In this document: positions 18,459-26,582 of the stretch, in pieces | Numbering within the stretch: position 1 is the first letter of the stretch | Layout: the number at the start of each line of letters is the position of its first letter | DNA from: Winogradskyella sp. | GTDB lineage: Bacteria > Bacteroidota > Bacteroidia > Flavobacteriales > Flavobacteriaceae | DNA: 64,000 nt | NCBI RefSeq assembly: GCF_028282165.1 | Contig: NZ_JANQIM010000005.1 | Location: 62,001-126,000, forward strand | Reading direction: 5' to 3' | The notes under the pieces: generated by a model | The model's database searches: none | What the model saw: the letters and a program-made list of their open reading frames with translations, nothing else | What the model was told of the DNA's origin: nothing | Position numbers and translations under genes: made by a program

Positions 18459-18841
18459 AATTATAGTATTAAAATTGCTTGAAGCTAAGTTAACTAATTT
18501 TGATACGCTCAAAACACGTCAACGAGTGCTGCATCTAGAACAAAATACAGCTTGTCCAACTAATGTCCATGCGAAAAATAGAATTATTTTTATTTAAATA
18601 TTTGAAAAACAAATACTTATAAGGTTATTCTGTTGTCTAATGTTCGCTAAAATATATACTTATTTTACACACTTGTCCATACTTTGTCCATACTAAAAAT
18701 TAGATTTCATTGGTGTTGATAGATAGATTTGAACTGTCGAATATCGGCAACAACAATTTTGTGGTGTCTTATTTTGGATAAGGCTGCAGACTTACCAATT
18801 TAAGATGACTACAAAATTGAAACCACAAAATCTTTATCACA
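18459..18841. other. Divergent regulatory region of the cytolysin locus
   Basis: The 383 bases between the regulator and the first lipoprotein gene contain four TGTCCA repeats (18553, 18564, 18674, 18685) and an inverted repeat close to the lipoprotein start: ATTTTGTGGT (18756-18765) with ACCACAAAAT (18822-18831), and overlapping it CAATTTTGT (18754-18762) with ACAAAATTG (18811-18819). No gene was seen in it. Confidence 0.6.
18553..18690. promoter_or_regulatory. Four helically phased TGTCCA direct repeats
   Basis: TGTCCA occurs at 18553, 18564, 18674 and 18685. The spacings are 11, 110 and 11 bp, that is, whole multiples of about one helical turn. Two close pairs separated by ten turns suggest a dimer-binding operator that could loop. 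The bound regulator is not known; the adjacent TPR/HTH protein is the obvious candidate. Confidence 0.55.
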
Positions 18842-19780
18842 ATGAGAACACAATTTATTTATCAATTATGCTTTTGTTTTGGAATTGCATTTTTATTAGC
18901 ATGCAATTCTGAAGACGATGGCGATTCAAACAATGACCCAACGGACAATACTATAACGATTAATATTGCCGAATACCCTAACAGTGGCGATTTAATTACT
19001 ACCATAGATTCTAACTTACAAGGGAATCTATCTTATACTATTATTTCAGAAACAGCTTCTCAAGCTGCAATTATTAGCGGTAACGAATTGCGTGTAGGAG
19101 ACTGGCTAGCCTTTGATTTTGAAACTTACGAAAACTTATTTGTTACCGTAGAAGTTAGCAATGGCAATAAAGCAGAAACTTTTGAGTATAGAATAGCCAT
19201 CCAAAATGTAGACGATATTTGGGCGTTTTTAAATACATCTCGATCAGATTACGAAAACGCTGATAATGGTGATTGGGTATGGATTACAGAAAGCGAATAC
19301 AATGATCTAGCAAATTATCTGTCTGAGACTGCTAAGAGTGGTGCTACCGACAGTCAAATTTTTAACAATGCATCGGTTGAAAACTATTCTGGAAATCGAA
19401 CCATCTCAAATGATAATAACAATGTTATCCCGTCTAATAGCTACTTGTTTGCCTTTAAATATTATTCATGGATCAACAATGTAACCACAAACAAAGTAAA
19501 ATTATCTCTAGGAGATGCCGGAGGGCCATATTTTGATTTTGGAAACACTTTACCAAATCACGACGATGAGTATAATCATTTTGTCTTAAAAGGATCTAAT
19601 ACACCAACAACTTCCGAAGGTTACATAGGAATGTATACAGCTGGAGCAATAGGTGTAAAGGATAGTAATGGTAATAGCTATAAATGGAGAAATGGAGATG
19701 TCGAAGATCTAGATAATACCGCTTCTGGGATCGTTTTTCTTCATCAAGGATTAAGCACAACTTTAAAACAATGGGATTAA
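18842..19780 (+). CDS. Lipoprotein of unknown function, first gene of the cytolysin pair
   Basis: A 312-residue lipoprotein (signal MRTQFIYQLCFCFGIAFLLAC, lipobox LLAC, Cys21, followed by an acidic stretch EDDGDSNNDPTDN). Residues 35-130 resemble a cadherin-like or Ig-like beta domain (ITINIAEYPNSGDLITTI, ELRVGDWLAFDFETYENLF). The remainder, about 130-312, is a domain I do not recognise, Trp/Tyr-rich with SYLFAFKYYSWINN, YIGMYTAGAIGV and the end LHQGLSTTLKQWD. It ends 14 bases before the cytolysin-like gene and is almost certainly co-transcribed, so it could be a partner, an immunity factor or a surface tether for that protein. This link is inference. Confidence 0.65.
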   Translation: MRTQFIYQLCFCFGIAFLLACNSEDDGDSNNDPTDNTITINIAEYPNSGDLITTIDSNLQGNLSYTIISETASQAAIISGNELRVGDWLAFDFETYENLFVTVEVSNGNKAETFEYRIAIQNVDDIWAFLNTSRSDYENADNGDWVWITESEYNDLANYLSETAKSGATDSQIFNNASVENYSGNRTISNDNNNVIPSNSYLFAFKYYSWINNVTTNKVKLSLGDAGGPYFDFGNTLPNHDDEYNHFVLKGSNTPTTSEGYIGMYTAGAIGVKDSNGNSYKWRNGDVEDLDNTASGIVFLHQGLSTTLKQWD

Positions 19781-19794
19781 CTAAAAAAAGTATT

Positions 19795-21408
19795 ATGAAA
19801 ACCAATAAATTTTATCGGGCTATTGCATTAGCTTTAATTACTGTATTTAGCTGTAGCAAAGAGGAAGTAGGTAGTGTTCCGGACACTAATCCAGATGCTC
19901 AAAGCATTATTGAATATATTAATGGCCTAAATTACAATCAGCAAGAATTATTAAACGAACAAGATACAGGTTTTGAACCAAGCCGAAGAGAGGTTATCTC
20001 GTCGCAAGAAGACCCTAATCCCCCTGTTGATGAAGGACAAGTATTAACTTGTACGACGACTAATTATGATTTGTTTTCAAATTTCGAAAACATTGCTATC
20101 CTAAGACCTAATCTATCTTCGGTGTATCCGGGAGCTTTGGTTATAGGTGATGGCCAAATGCTTTTCGGTACACCAACACCCTTAGCTGTAAATAGAGCAC
20201 CAGCAACACTTAGAGTAGATTTACCAGGAATTGGTGATCAAGGTACCATAGTTGTTGAGAATCCTGCTGCAAATTCAGAATTTGGAGCAAAGTTAGATGA
20301 GGCTTTAGAATGGTGGAATACAAATAACATGGAGTACCCGGATGGGGAAGGTTATGTGAATGAGGCAGGTTCTACTTACGATTCCGCCACATTATTTTCT
20401 TCAACACAATTAGGTTTGGATGTTGGCCTTAACTTAGCTTGGGCAGATAATAGTGTGGCTTCTCAGCTACAATTTGATTCTACTTCCGAAACACGAGTGG
20501 CAACAATGGTTTTTAAACAGGTGTTTTACGATGTAGTTATGGATACGCCATCAGATGTATCTGCCGTTTTTAGAAACGATGTTACGTTAGAACAAGTTCA
20601 GAGTTTAATTGATAATCAACGCCCACCAGCTTACGTAAGCTCAGTATCTTATGGGCGTATCATTATGCTTAGACTTGAAACCACTTATGATGAAACTAAC
20701 ACCTCACTAGATGCTGCTCTTGAATATGCAGCCGGTGTCGACGTTAATGCGACTATCGATACCGATAAAAGTGATATTCTAAAAACATCATCTATAAAAA
20801 TTTTAACTTTAGGAGGAAACGCGGAAGTGGCTGCAAGCTCTCTGAACTTGGTATACGAAGATGATGAAGATATAAGTCCGGGAGTCTTGAATGATATCAT
20901 TATAGGCGAAAATGCTGTTTACAGCAGAAACAATCCTGGAGTCCCCATTTCTTACACCATAAGATATTTAAAGGATAATACCTTGGCAAAAATGGGCTAT
21001 AATGAACAGTATACAGCCGTTGAATGTGCTAGAACTGATTATGAGCATAAACAAATAAAAATTTATAATGATTTTGAAGTGCGAAATATGCGATTTAGAT
21101 ATTATTATGACTATAACGAGGCGGATGAAGAAATACATTTCGATTCTGGATGGATAACAATAACGGACGAGAGTCAACAATTCTTTAATATACCAGATGG
21201 TGCGTGGAATGTAGAATACGATTTAGAGTACTTTGGTACACTAGGTGTTGGAGGTTGGGAACCGTTTGCAGCTGATGCTCCTGGTTATGTGAGCTCTACT
21301 ATTTGCTATAGAGGCTATAATCCATCTGGATGGGGAAATGGCGATATAGCACTATGTACAAGTTGCTCAACAAATCCAGTTAATGCATGCGATAATTATC
21401 CAGATTAA
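19795..21408 (+). CDS. Cholesterol-dependent-cytolysin-like lipoprotein (thiol-activated cytolysin family)
   Basis: A 537-residue pore-forming-toxin homologue. I prefer the ATG at 19795 because it gives a lipoprotein signal (MKTNKFYRAIALALITVFSC, Cys20). Cytolysin signatures are clear: SVYPGALVIGDGQMLFGTPT (near 111), LRVDLPGIGD, VFKQVFYDVVMDTP, PPAYVSSVSYGRIIMLRLET (near 280), a Gly-Gly in LTLGGNAEVAASS, and NPGVPISYTIRYLKDNT (near 380). The region of the Trp-rich undecapeptide reads FGTLGVGGWEPFAADAP (near 482), so the classical ECTGLAWEWWR is absent. The C-terminus is Cys-rich (CYRGYNP, CTSC). This resembles the CDC-like proteins reported from Bacteroidota rather than Gram-positive toxins. 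A strong terminator follows. Confidence 0.88.
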   Translation: MKTNKFYRAIALALITVFSCSKEEVGSVPDTNPDAQSIIEYINGLNYNQQELLNEQDTGFEPSRREVISSQEDPNPPVDEGQVLTCTTTNYDLFSNFENIAILRPNLSSVYPGALVIGDGQMLFGTPTPLAVNRAPATLRVDLPGIGDQGTIVVENPAANSEFGAKLDEALEWWNTNNMEYPDGEGYVNEAGSTYDSATLFSSTQLGLDVGLNLAWADNSVASQLQFDSTSETRVATMVFKQVFYDVVMDTPSDVSAVFRNDVTLEQVQSLIDNQRPPAYVSSVSYGRIIMLRLETTYDETNTSLDAALEYAAGVDVNATIDTDKSDILKTSSIKILTLGGNAEVAASSLNLVYEDDEDISPGVLNDIIIGENAVYSRNNPGVPISYTIRYLKDNTLAKMGYNEQYTAVECARTDYEHKQIKIYNDFEVRNMRFRYYYDYNEADEEIHFDSGWITITDESQQFFNIPDGAWNVEYDLEYFGTLGVGGWEPFAADAPGYVSSTICYRGYNPSGWGNGDIALCTSCSTNPVNACDNYPD

Positions 21409-21416
21409 GTTAGTTG

Positions 21417-21457
21417 AAAAAAGGGAGGTTCTGATTTTTTCAGAACCTCCCTTTTTT
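21417..21457. terminator. Strong bidirectional terminator after the cytolysin-like gene
   Basis: GGGAGGTTCTGA (21423-21434) and TCAGAACCTCCC (21440-21451) form a perfect 12-bp stem with a five-base loop. It is flanked by six A on the left and six T on the right, so it can stop transcription from both the cytolysin locus and the convergent mutS2 gene. Confidence 0.9.
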
Positions 21458-21511
21458 ATTTAAGCTTTTATGTAAGGTATATACTAATATAATTAGTAGT
21501 CATCTAGACCA

Positions 21512-23689
21512 TTACCTTTTAGCTTCAACCATTTCTAGGAGATCTAAGCTAACATTAGTGGTGAATAGTCCATAATTCACGATAGCCTTACCTTTTTCAA
21601 TGGCATCTATACTGCCAACAGCTTTACCGTCGTGCATGCGTACCCGATCACCTATTTTAAGAATAGGTTTGGGTTTTTCTATAACAATTTCTTTTTGCTT
21701 TGCTGCTTTCTTCTTCTTACGAATGGCTTCAACCTTCTTTTCTGCCTCCTGTTTTATCTGATTTTCCTTAGCCTTTTCTGCACGTTTTTGTTTTGCAGAT
21801 ACTTTCTTTCGCTTAGCATTTTCTATTTGTACCAATCGAAATAGTTCTGCCATGAGTTCGCGCTTACGTCTATTCTCAAAATACTTTTCTGCTAAGTCAT
21901 TAACTTTTTGTCCCAAGTAGATTAAGCGTTGATTACTATCATAGAGCTCTTGGAAGCTTTCCAATTTCTTTTGAATCTTTGCATTGGTTTCTTCGAGCTT
22001 TTCAGCCTCAGACAATTTTTTCTTTTCATTTGCCTTTAAAGAACGTTCTGTACGTTCTAGTTTACTTCGTTCTTTTTGAAGCTTGGCAATAGTGGCATCG
22101 AATCGTACTTTTCCGCGTTCAATTTTCTTCTTTGATTTATTGATAAGACTATAAGGGATTCCATTTTTCTGGGCAACTTCAAACGTAAATGAACTACCAG
22201 CTTGGCCAGTAACCAATTTGTACATAGGTTCTAAGCTCTTTTCGTTGAACAACATATTTGCATTTTGCATATGAGGTAATTCATTGGCAAGAAGCTTCAA
22301 GTTAGAGTAGTGGGTCGTTATAATTCCAAATGCATTTCGGTCATAGAATACTTCAAGAAATGTTTCTGCTAATGCACCACCAAGTTCTGGGTCACTACCA
22401 GTACCAAACTCGTCAATAAGAAAGAGTGTCTTGTTGTTTACTTTCTTCAAAAAGTAATTCATCTGCTTTAAACGATAGCTATAGGTGCTCAAGTGATTTT
22501 CTATAGACTGATTATCGCCAATATCACTTAATATGCGCTCAAATAGACAAACCGTACTTCGTTCGTGCACAGGAATAAGCATAGCGCTTTGTAGCATTAC
22601 TTGAAGTAAACCAACCGTTTTAAGGGTAATACTTTTTCCTCCGGCATTTGGTCCAGAAATAACTATGATTCTATTATCATTACTTAATGCTATGGTTTGT
22701 GGAAAGGTTTTTTCTCCTTTCTCTTTATTGGTTAAATAGAGCAGCGGATGATAGGCATCTTTAAAATGCATATTACGATCATTAGTTAGTTCTGGTAATA
22801 TAGCATTAAGAGTTCTCGCATATTTAGCTTTTGCGGAAATAACGTCTATTTTGGTTAGAAATGCCTGATAGTCATTTAAAAGCGGAAGAAAAAGCCGTAT
22901 ATAATTTGTTAGCTCTTTAAGTATTTTAATGACTTCTTCTTTTTCTTCGTATTCCAGATTATTGAGTTCTCTACTATATTGTAAGGTGGTTTCAGGTTCT
23001 ATGTAGACAATACTCCCGGTTTTGCTACCACCCATAATAGCGCCTTTTACTTTTCTTCGATACATGGCTTTTACGGCAAGAACCCTTCTGTTTTCAACTA
23101 CAGATTCTCTAATGTCGTCTAAATAATCAAGACCATGATAGCGGTTTAGCGCCGTAGAAAAACTACTGTTGATCTTGCCCTTTAGCTTGGTAATCTCTTG
23201 GCGTAATTCTGCCAATTGGGGTGAAGCACTGTCTTTTATATCTCCAAAACGATCAATGACAGCATCGACTTGTTCTATTATAGTTGATGTTACTTCTATA
23301 TGCTGACTGTATTGCTGGAGTTTTGGGTAATACTCTTTAAACTTTTCCAAGAACTTTACTATACCGTTGGAAATCAATGAAATACTAACGATTTTTTGTA
23401 ATCCAGAAACCTCTAAATACGTATTATCTATGCCAAGAAGCCTTAATTCTTTTGAAATAGTTTCAAAACCATGGTTGGGAATCCTATTATCGTTGTCAAA
23501 TGATGAACGATACTCATTAACATAATCTAATTCACGAATAAGCTGAGCTTCGATCTCAATAGGACGTATAGCCAGTACAGCCTTCTTTCCCAAAGCTGTA
23601 ATGGTATGCTCACCGATTTGTTCTAAAACCTGAAGAAACTCTAAGTCTTTTAAGGTTTTTTCATGAATTCGTATCATGTTAGGAATCAA
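21512..23689 (-). CDS. mutS2: MutS2-family ATPase lacking the Smr nuclease domain
   Basis: A 725-residue MutS-family protein. The MutS core/clamp region precedes the ABC-type ATPase with Walker A SGPNAGGKSITLKTVG (near 344) and Walker B LFLIDEFGTGSDPELGGALAE (near 420), then a long Lys/Glu-rich coiled coil (about 520-670) and a KOW-like end (LKIGDRVRMHDGKAVGSI). Full-length MutS2 (about 780) ends in an Smr endonuclease domain; that domain is not seen here, so the protein probably acts on branched DNA or stalled ribosomes without nuclease activity. MIRIHEK (start at 23677) is an alternative start four residues downstream. Confidence 0.87.
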   Translation of the reverse strand: MIPNMIRIHEKTLKDLEFLQVLEQIGEHTITALGKKAVLAIRPIEIEAQLIRELDYVNEYRSSFDNDNRIPNHGFETISKELRLLGIDNTYLEVSGLQKIVSISLISNGIVKFLEKFKEYYPKLQQYSQHIEVTSTIIEQVDAVIDRFGDIKDSASPQLAELRQEITKLKGKINSSFSTALNRYHGLDYLDDIRESVVENRRVLAVKAMYRRKVKGAIMGGSKTGSIVYIEPETTLQYSRELNNLEYEEKEEVIKILKELTNYIRLFLPLLNDYQAFLTKIDVISAKAKYARTLNAILPELTNDRNMHFKDAYHPLLYLTNKEKGEKTFPQTIALSNDNRIIVISGPNAGGKSITLKTVGLLQVMLQSAMLIPVHERSTVCLFERILSDIGDNQSIENHLSTYSYRLKQMNYFLKKVNNKTLFLIDEFGTGSDPELGGALAETFLEVFYDRNAFGIITTHYSNLKLLANELPHMQNANMLFNEKSLEPMYKLVTGQAGSSFTFEVAQKNGIPYSLINKSKKKIERGKVRFDATIAKLQKERSKLERTERSLKANEKKKLSEAEKLEETNAKIQKKLESFQELYDSNQRLIYLGQKVNDLAEKYFENRRKRELMAELFRLVQIENAKRKKVSAKQKRAEKAKENQIKQEAEKKVEAIRKKKKAAKQKEIVIEKPKPILKIGDRVRMHDGKAVGSIDAIEKGKAIVNYGLFTTNVSLDLLEMVEAKR

Positions 23690-23700
23690 TTATAGAAATG

Positions 23701-23708
23701 CAAATTTA
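23701..23708 (-). promoter_or_regulatory. Candidate -7 element of mutS2
   Basis: On the minus strand TAAATTTG matches TAnnTTTG exactly. It lies 12 bases before the ATG at 23689, and a weak -33-like TTAG lies about 20 bases upstream. Confidence 0.4.
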
Positions 23709-23757
23709 GGTTAAATGTTGTGATAAGCCTAACGCCTGTAATTACATTCCTTATTCT

Positions 23758-23765
23758 TATTTTTG
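23758..23765 (+). promoter_or_regulatory. Candidate -7 element of ung
   Basis: TATTTTTG matches TAnnTTTG exactly and is 16 bases before the ung ATG. No convincing -33 element was found. Confidence 0.35.
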
Positions 23766-23781
23766 AATAAAACTTTTTATT

Positions 23782-24456
23782 ATGAATGTTGATATCCATC
23801 CCAGTTGGAAACCTTACTTACAACCAGAGTTTGATAAACCCTATTTTAAGAATTTGGTTGATTTTGTAAAAGCTGAATACAGAACTTATAAATGTTTTCC
23901 GAAAGGTGCTGAGATTTTCAACGCATTTAATCATTGTACATTTGATGACGTTAAGGTGGTCATCATCGGGCAAGATCCTTATCACGGTATTGGACAGGCC
24001 AATGGTCTTTGTTTCTCTGTTAGTGATGGTATTCCACACCCACCTTCTTTGATAAATATCTTCAGGGAAATTGAGCAAGATCTTGGAATTCCTTACCCCA
24101 AAAGTGGTAATCTAATGCCATGGGCTGAGCAAGGAGTACTTCTATTAAATGCAACATTGACGGTTAGGGCACATCAAGCAGGGAGTCACCAAAATAAAGG
24201 TTGGGAGCAGTTTACTAATGCTGTTATACACCTTATAAGTGAAAAGAAAGAAAATATAGTGTTTTTACTTTGGGGTGGATTTGCAAAAAAGAAAAAACAA
24301 TTGATTGATACTAATTTGAACTCTGTTTTAGAATCGGGACATCCATCACCATTGAGTGCTAACAGAGGTTATTGGTTTGGAAATAAACACTTTGGCAAAA
24401 CTAACTACCTGTTGCAGCAAGCTGGTTTGACGACAATTGATTGGAAACTAGAGTAG
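23782..24456 (+). CDS. ung: Uracil-DNA glycosylase, family 1
   Basis: A 224-residue base-excision-repair enzyme that removes uracil from DNA. The water-activating loop VIIGQDPYHGIGQANGLCFS contains catalytic Asp65 and His68, PHPPSLINIF is the serine/proline-rich loop, LLLNATLTVRAHQAGSHQNKGW gives the uracil-binding Asn, and GHPSPLSANRGYWFG (about 186-200) is the leucine-loop region. Length and motifs are canonical. The gene is divergent from mutS2. Confidence 0.97.
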   Translation: MNVDIHPSWKPYLQPEFDKPYFKNLVDFVKAEYRTYKCFPKGAEIFNAFNHCTFDDVKVVIIGQDPYHGIGQANGLCFSVSDGIPHPPSLINIFREIEQDLGIPYPKSGNLMPWAEQGVLLLNATLTVRAHQAGSHQNKGWEQFTNAVIHLISEKKENIVFLLWGGFAKKKKQLIDTNLNSVLESGHPSPLSANRGYWFGNKHFGKTNYLLQQAGLTTIDWKLE

Positions 24457-24592
24457 GAGTAGGCTTTTCAGTACCAATAACTCGAGGTTTTTTGTTTTCA
24501 ACTTTTTTAGACGTTTTGTTACAGCTAAAAATCAATAACAAAAAGTTTATAGCAACTAAAAAAGATAGAATCAGAGTAATTGTAAGAATCAT
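24401..24592 (-). CDS. Possible small membrane-anchored protein overlapping the 3' end of ung
   Basis: A 63-codon frame on the opposite strand starts MILTITLILSFLVAINFLLL, a good membrane helix or signal, followed by IFSCNKTSKK (a possible lipobox FSC) and a Pro/Ser-rich tail. Its last 56 bases overlap the end of ung antisense. The hydrophobic start argues for a real gene, and the overlapping tail of low complexity argues against it. Confidence 0.35.
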   Translation of the reverse strand: MILTITLILSFLVAINFLLLIFSCNKTSKKVENKKPRVIGTEKPTPTLVSNQLSSNQLAATGS

Positions 24593-24826
24593 ACTAATCT
24601 TTTTCTAATGTTAATAGCTTCGATTTGGTTAAGGCAAAAATAACTAAAAATTTGAAATAGCGAAAGTTATAAACAAAAAGTGTAAGATTTAACTTTATTT
24701 TCTTTAACAAAATTTAACACCTTTAGTCGGTAATTACTGATATTTGGGCGATTTAGCAGCTTAAAAACTAGTTTGATCAAAGTTGAAATATCGGCCAAAA
24801 GAGACCTCAGTCTTTAAGATTTAGCT

Positions 24827-25681
24827 TTAAAGCTTATGGACTAAATCTAGATAATTCACCTTTTTTGGGATAATGTCGAGTTGAAAGAGTTGCTTCTGGA
24901 CATTATTGATTGTCTCCTCATCAATCAAATCTTGTGACCATTCTGTTAATGAAAGCCACTCCCGTACATCTTCCAATTCTTGTTCATAACGGTTAGCAAT
25001 TGTTTTGTCTATACTCGGAATATATTTAAACTCTAACGTGGTCTGATTAATAATATCTAGAATTGTCTTTAGATCATCCATATTGTTCTCGATAAACTCA
25101 TTTCTTACTGCAATAACAAAGCAAGGCCATGGCGATGGACAATTTCCAATTCTTCTAAAAATACTGTCATCAACAAAAGGTTTAGTGGTGAATTTTTCCC
25201 ACATAAAATAGTCAGCATCGCCATTGGTTAGTCCCTCAATGGCGCCATTTAAGTTTCTGACAACTTCAAAATGAAGATCGGTATCTAAATTCCAATTGTT
25301 GTTTTTTGCATTTATGTAAGCCATTAAGTGCGATCCCGAACCATAACGGCTAATGGCTGCTTTTGTACCTTTTATGTCATCAATAGTTTTGAAATCGGAT
25401 TTATCAGCTACATGTATTCCCCAAATTAAAGGCGTTTTAACAAAGGTCTGAACAATCCTTGATGGATTGCCATCAATGATGTCCTTTATGATGCCTTCCG
25501 TTAGAATTACTGCTATATCAATATCACCAGAACGCAAACCTTTGCACATAGCGCCTGTACCACCGAAATAGTCATGCCACCTAAGGTTAATACCTTGGGA
25601 TTTGTACTCTCCATTCTTTAAGGTTAAATACCATGCCAAATTAAAATGTTCGGGAACACCGCCTATATTTACTTTCTTCAT
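24827..25681 (-). CDS. Solute-binding-protein-like domain without signal peptide (NMT1/THI5-like fold)
   Basis: A 284-residue protein with the two-lobed periplasmic-binding-protein pattern of NMT1/SsuA-like proteins: VPEHFNLAWYLTLKNGEYKSQGINL at the N-terminus (compare the AEWPPH-type starts of that family), LRSGDIDIAVILTEGIIKDI, IKGTKAAISRYGSGSHLMAY and GLTNGDADYFMWEKFTT. It starts directly with MKKVNIGGVPEH, so no signal peptide is present and no permease or ATPase genes accompany it. A cytoplasmic ligand-binding or enzymatic role is therefore likelier than transport. It is the last gene of a five-gene operon, 28 bases after the phosphorylase. Confidence 0.7.
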   Translation of the reverse strand: MKKVNIGGVPEHFNLAWYLTLKNGEYKSQGINLRWHDYFGGTGAMCKGLRSGDIDIAVILTEGIIKDIIDGNPSRIVQTFVKTPLIWGIHVADKSDFKTIDDIKGTKAAISRYGSGSHLMAYINAKNNNWNLDTDLHFEVVRNLNGAIEGLTNGDADYFMWEKFTTKPFVDDSIFRRIGNCPSPWPCFVIAVRNEFIENNMDDLKTILDIINQTTLEFKYIPSIDKTIANRYEQELEDVREWLSLTEWSQDLIDEETINNVQKQLFQLDIIPKKVNYLDLVHKL

Positions 25682-25709
25682 TAAATCTTAACTAATCTAG
25701 GTATCTTTT

Positions 25710-26582
25710 TTAAATATTTACAATGCGCTCTAGGGCATACAGTATTAGCGCTTCAACGGTCTTTTTTGGGTCTTTGCTAAAATCTCCTGTAGCTCTATTA
25801 GCAATAATAGCATTAAGCGATAAAGCTTCATGGCCTAATAATTTTGATAACCCATAAATGACCGAAGTTTCCATTTCAAAATTTGTAATGCGAAAATCTT
25901 TATAATTGAAACTGTCGAGTTTTGAATTTAAGTTAGGGTCATGCAATTGTAATCGTAATACGCGTCCCTGAGGCCCATAAAAACCACCTGCTGTTCCTGT
26001 CATACCCTTAAATATTTTGTCACTTTCAAAATATTTTTCTAAATACTTACTGTTATCTATAATAATTGGCCGCGCTTTATTTTTATCCCAATTGGTATAT
26101 TTTATAAAGGCATCTTCAATGTCTGGATTACTGATACCATCAATTTGATAAAAATGAAGCATACCATTAACGTCCAGGCCATGTGTACTCATCAAAAATG
26201 CATCTACAGGAATATCGGATTGAAGCGAACCCGAAGTGCCAATTCTAATAATATTGAGGCTGGTAAGGTCTGTTTTTGGCCGGCGTGTTTTTAAATCGAT
26301 GTTGACTAAAGCATCGAGTTCATTAAGTACAATATCAATATTGTCTGGTCCAATGCCTGTTGAGATTACAGTAATTCTACGGTCTTTATAGTAGCCAGTT
26401 TGGGTTTTAAATTCCCTTTTCTGGGTACTTAATTCAATACTTTCAAAATGCTTTGTAATCTTCTCTACACGGTCTTGATCACCAACAAATATGATAGTAT
26501 CCGAAATATCTTCGGGTTTTAAGTTGAGATGATATACGCTACCATCTGGATTTAATATAAGCTCGGAATTTTTAATTGACAT
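25710..26582 (-). CDS. Nucleoside phosphorylase (PNP/UDP family)
   Basis: A 290-residue phosphorylase cleaving purine nucleosides or uridine with phosphate. Family motifs are IIFVGDQDRVEKI (about 29-41, the first phosphate-binding loop), VISTGIGPDNIDIVLNEL, IIRIGTSGSLQSDIPVD (about 108-124) and the ribose-site NFEMETSVIYGLSKLLG (about 235-251). Substrate specificity cannot be read. It overlaps the DUF1835 gene by 11 bases and precedes the solute-binding-like gene. Confidence 0.88.
   Translation of the reverse strand: MSIKNSELILNPDGSVYHLNLKPEDISDTIIFVGDQDRVEKITKHFESIELSTQKREFKTQTGYYKDRRITVISTGIGPDNIDIVLNELDALVNIDLKTRRPKTDLTSLNIIRIGTSGSLQSDIPVDAFLMSTHGLDVNGMLHFYQIDGISNPDIEDAFIKYTNWDKNKARPIIIDNSKYLEKYFESDKIFKGMTGTAGGFYGPQGRVLRLQLHDPNLNSKLDSFNYKDFRITNFEMETSVIYGLSKLLGHEALSLNAIIANRATGDFSKDPKKTVEALILYALERIVNI

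Noticed and set aside
19771-19794. Upstream start of the cytolysin-like gene
   Set aside because: The in-frame Met at 19771 overlaps the end of the previous gene and spoils the lipoprotein signal that begins at 19795.
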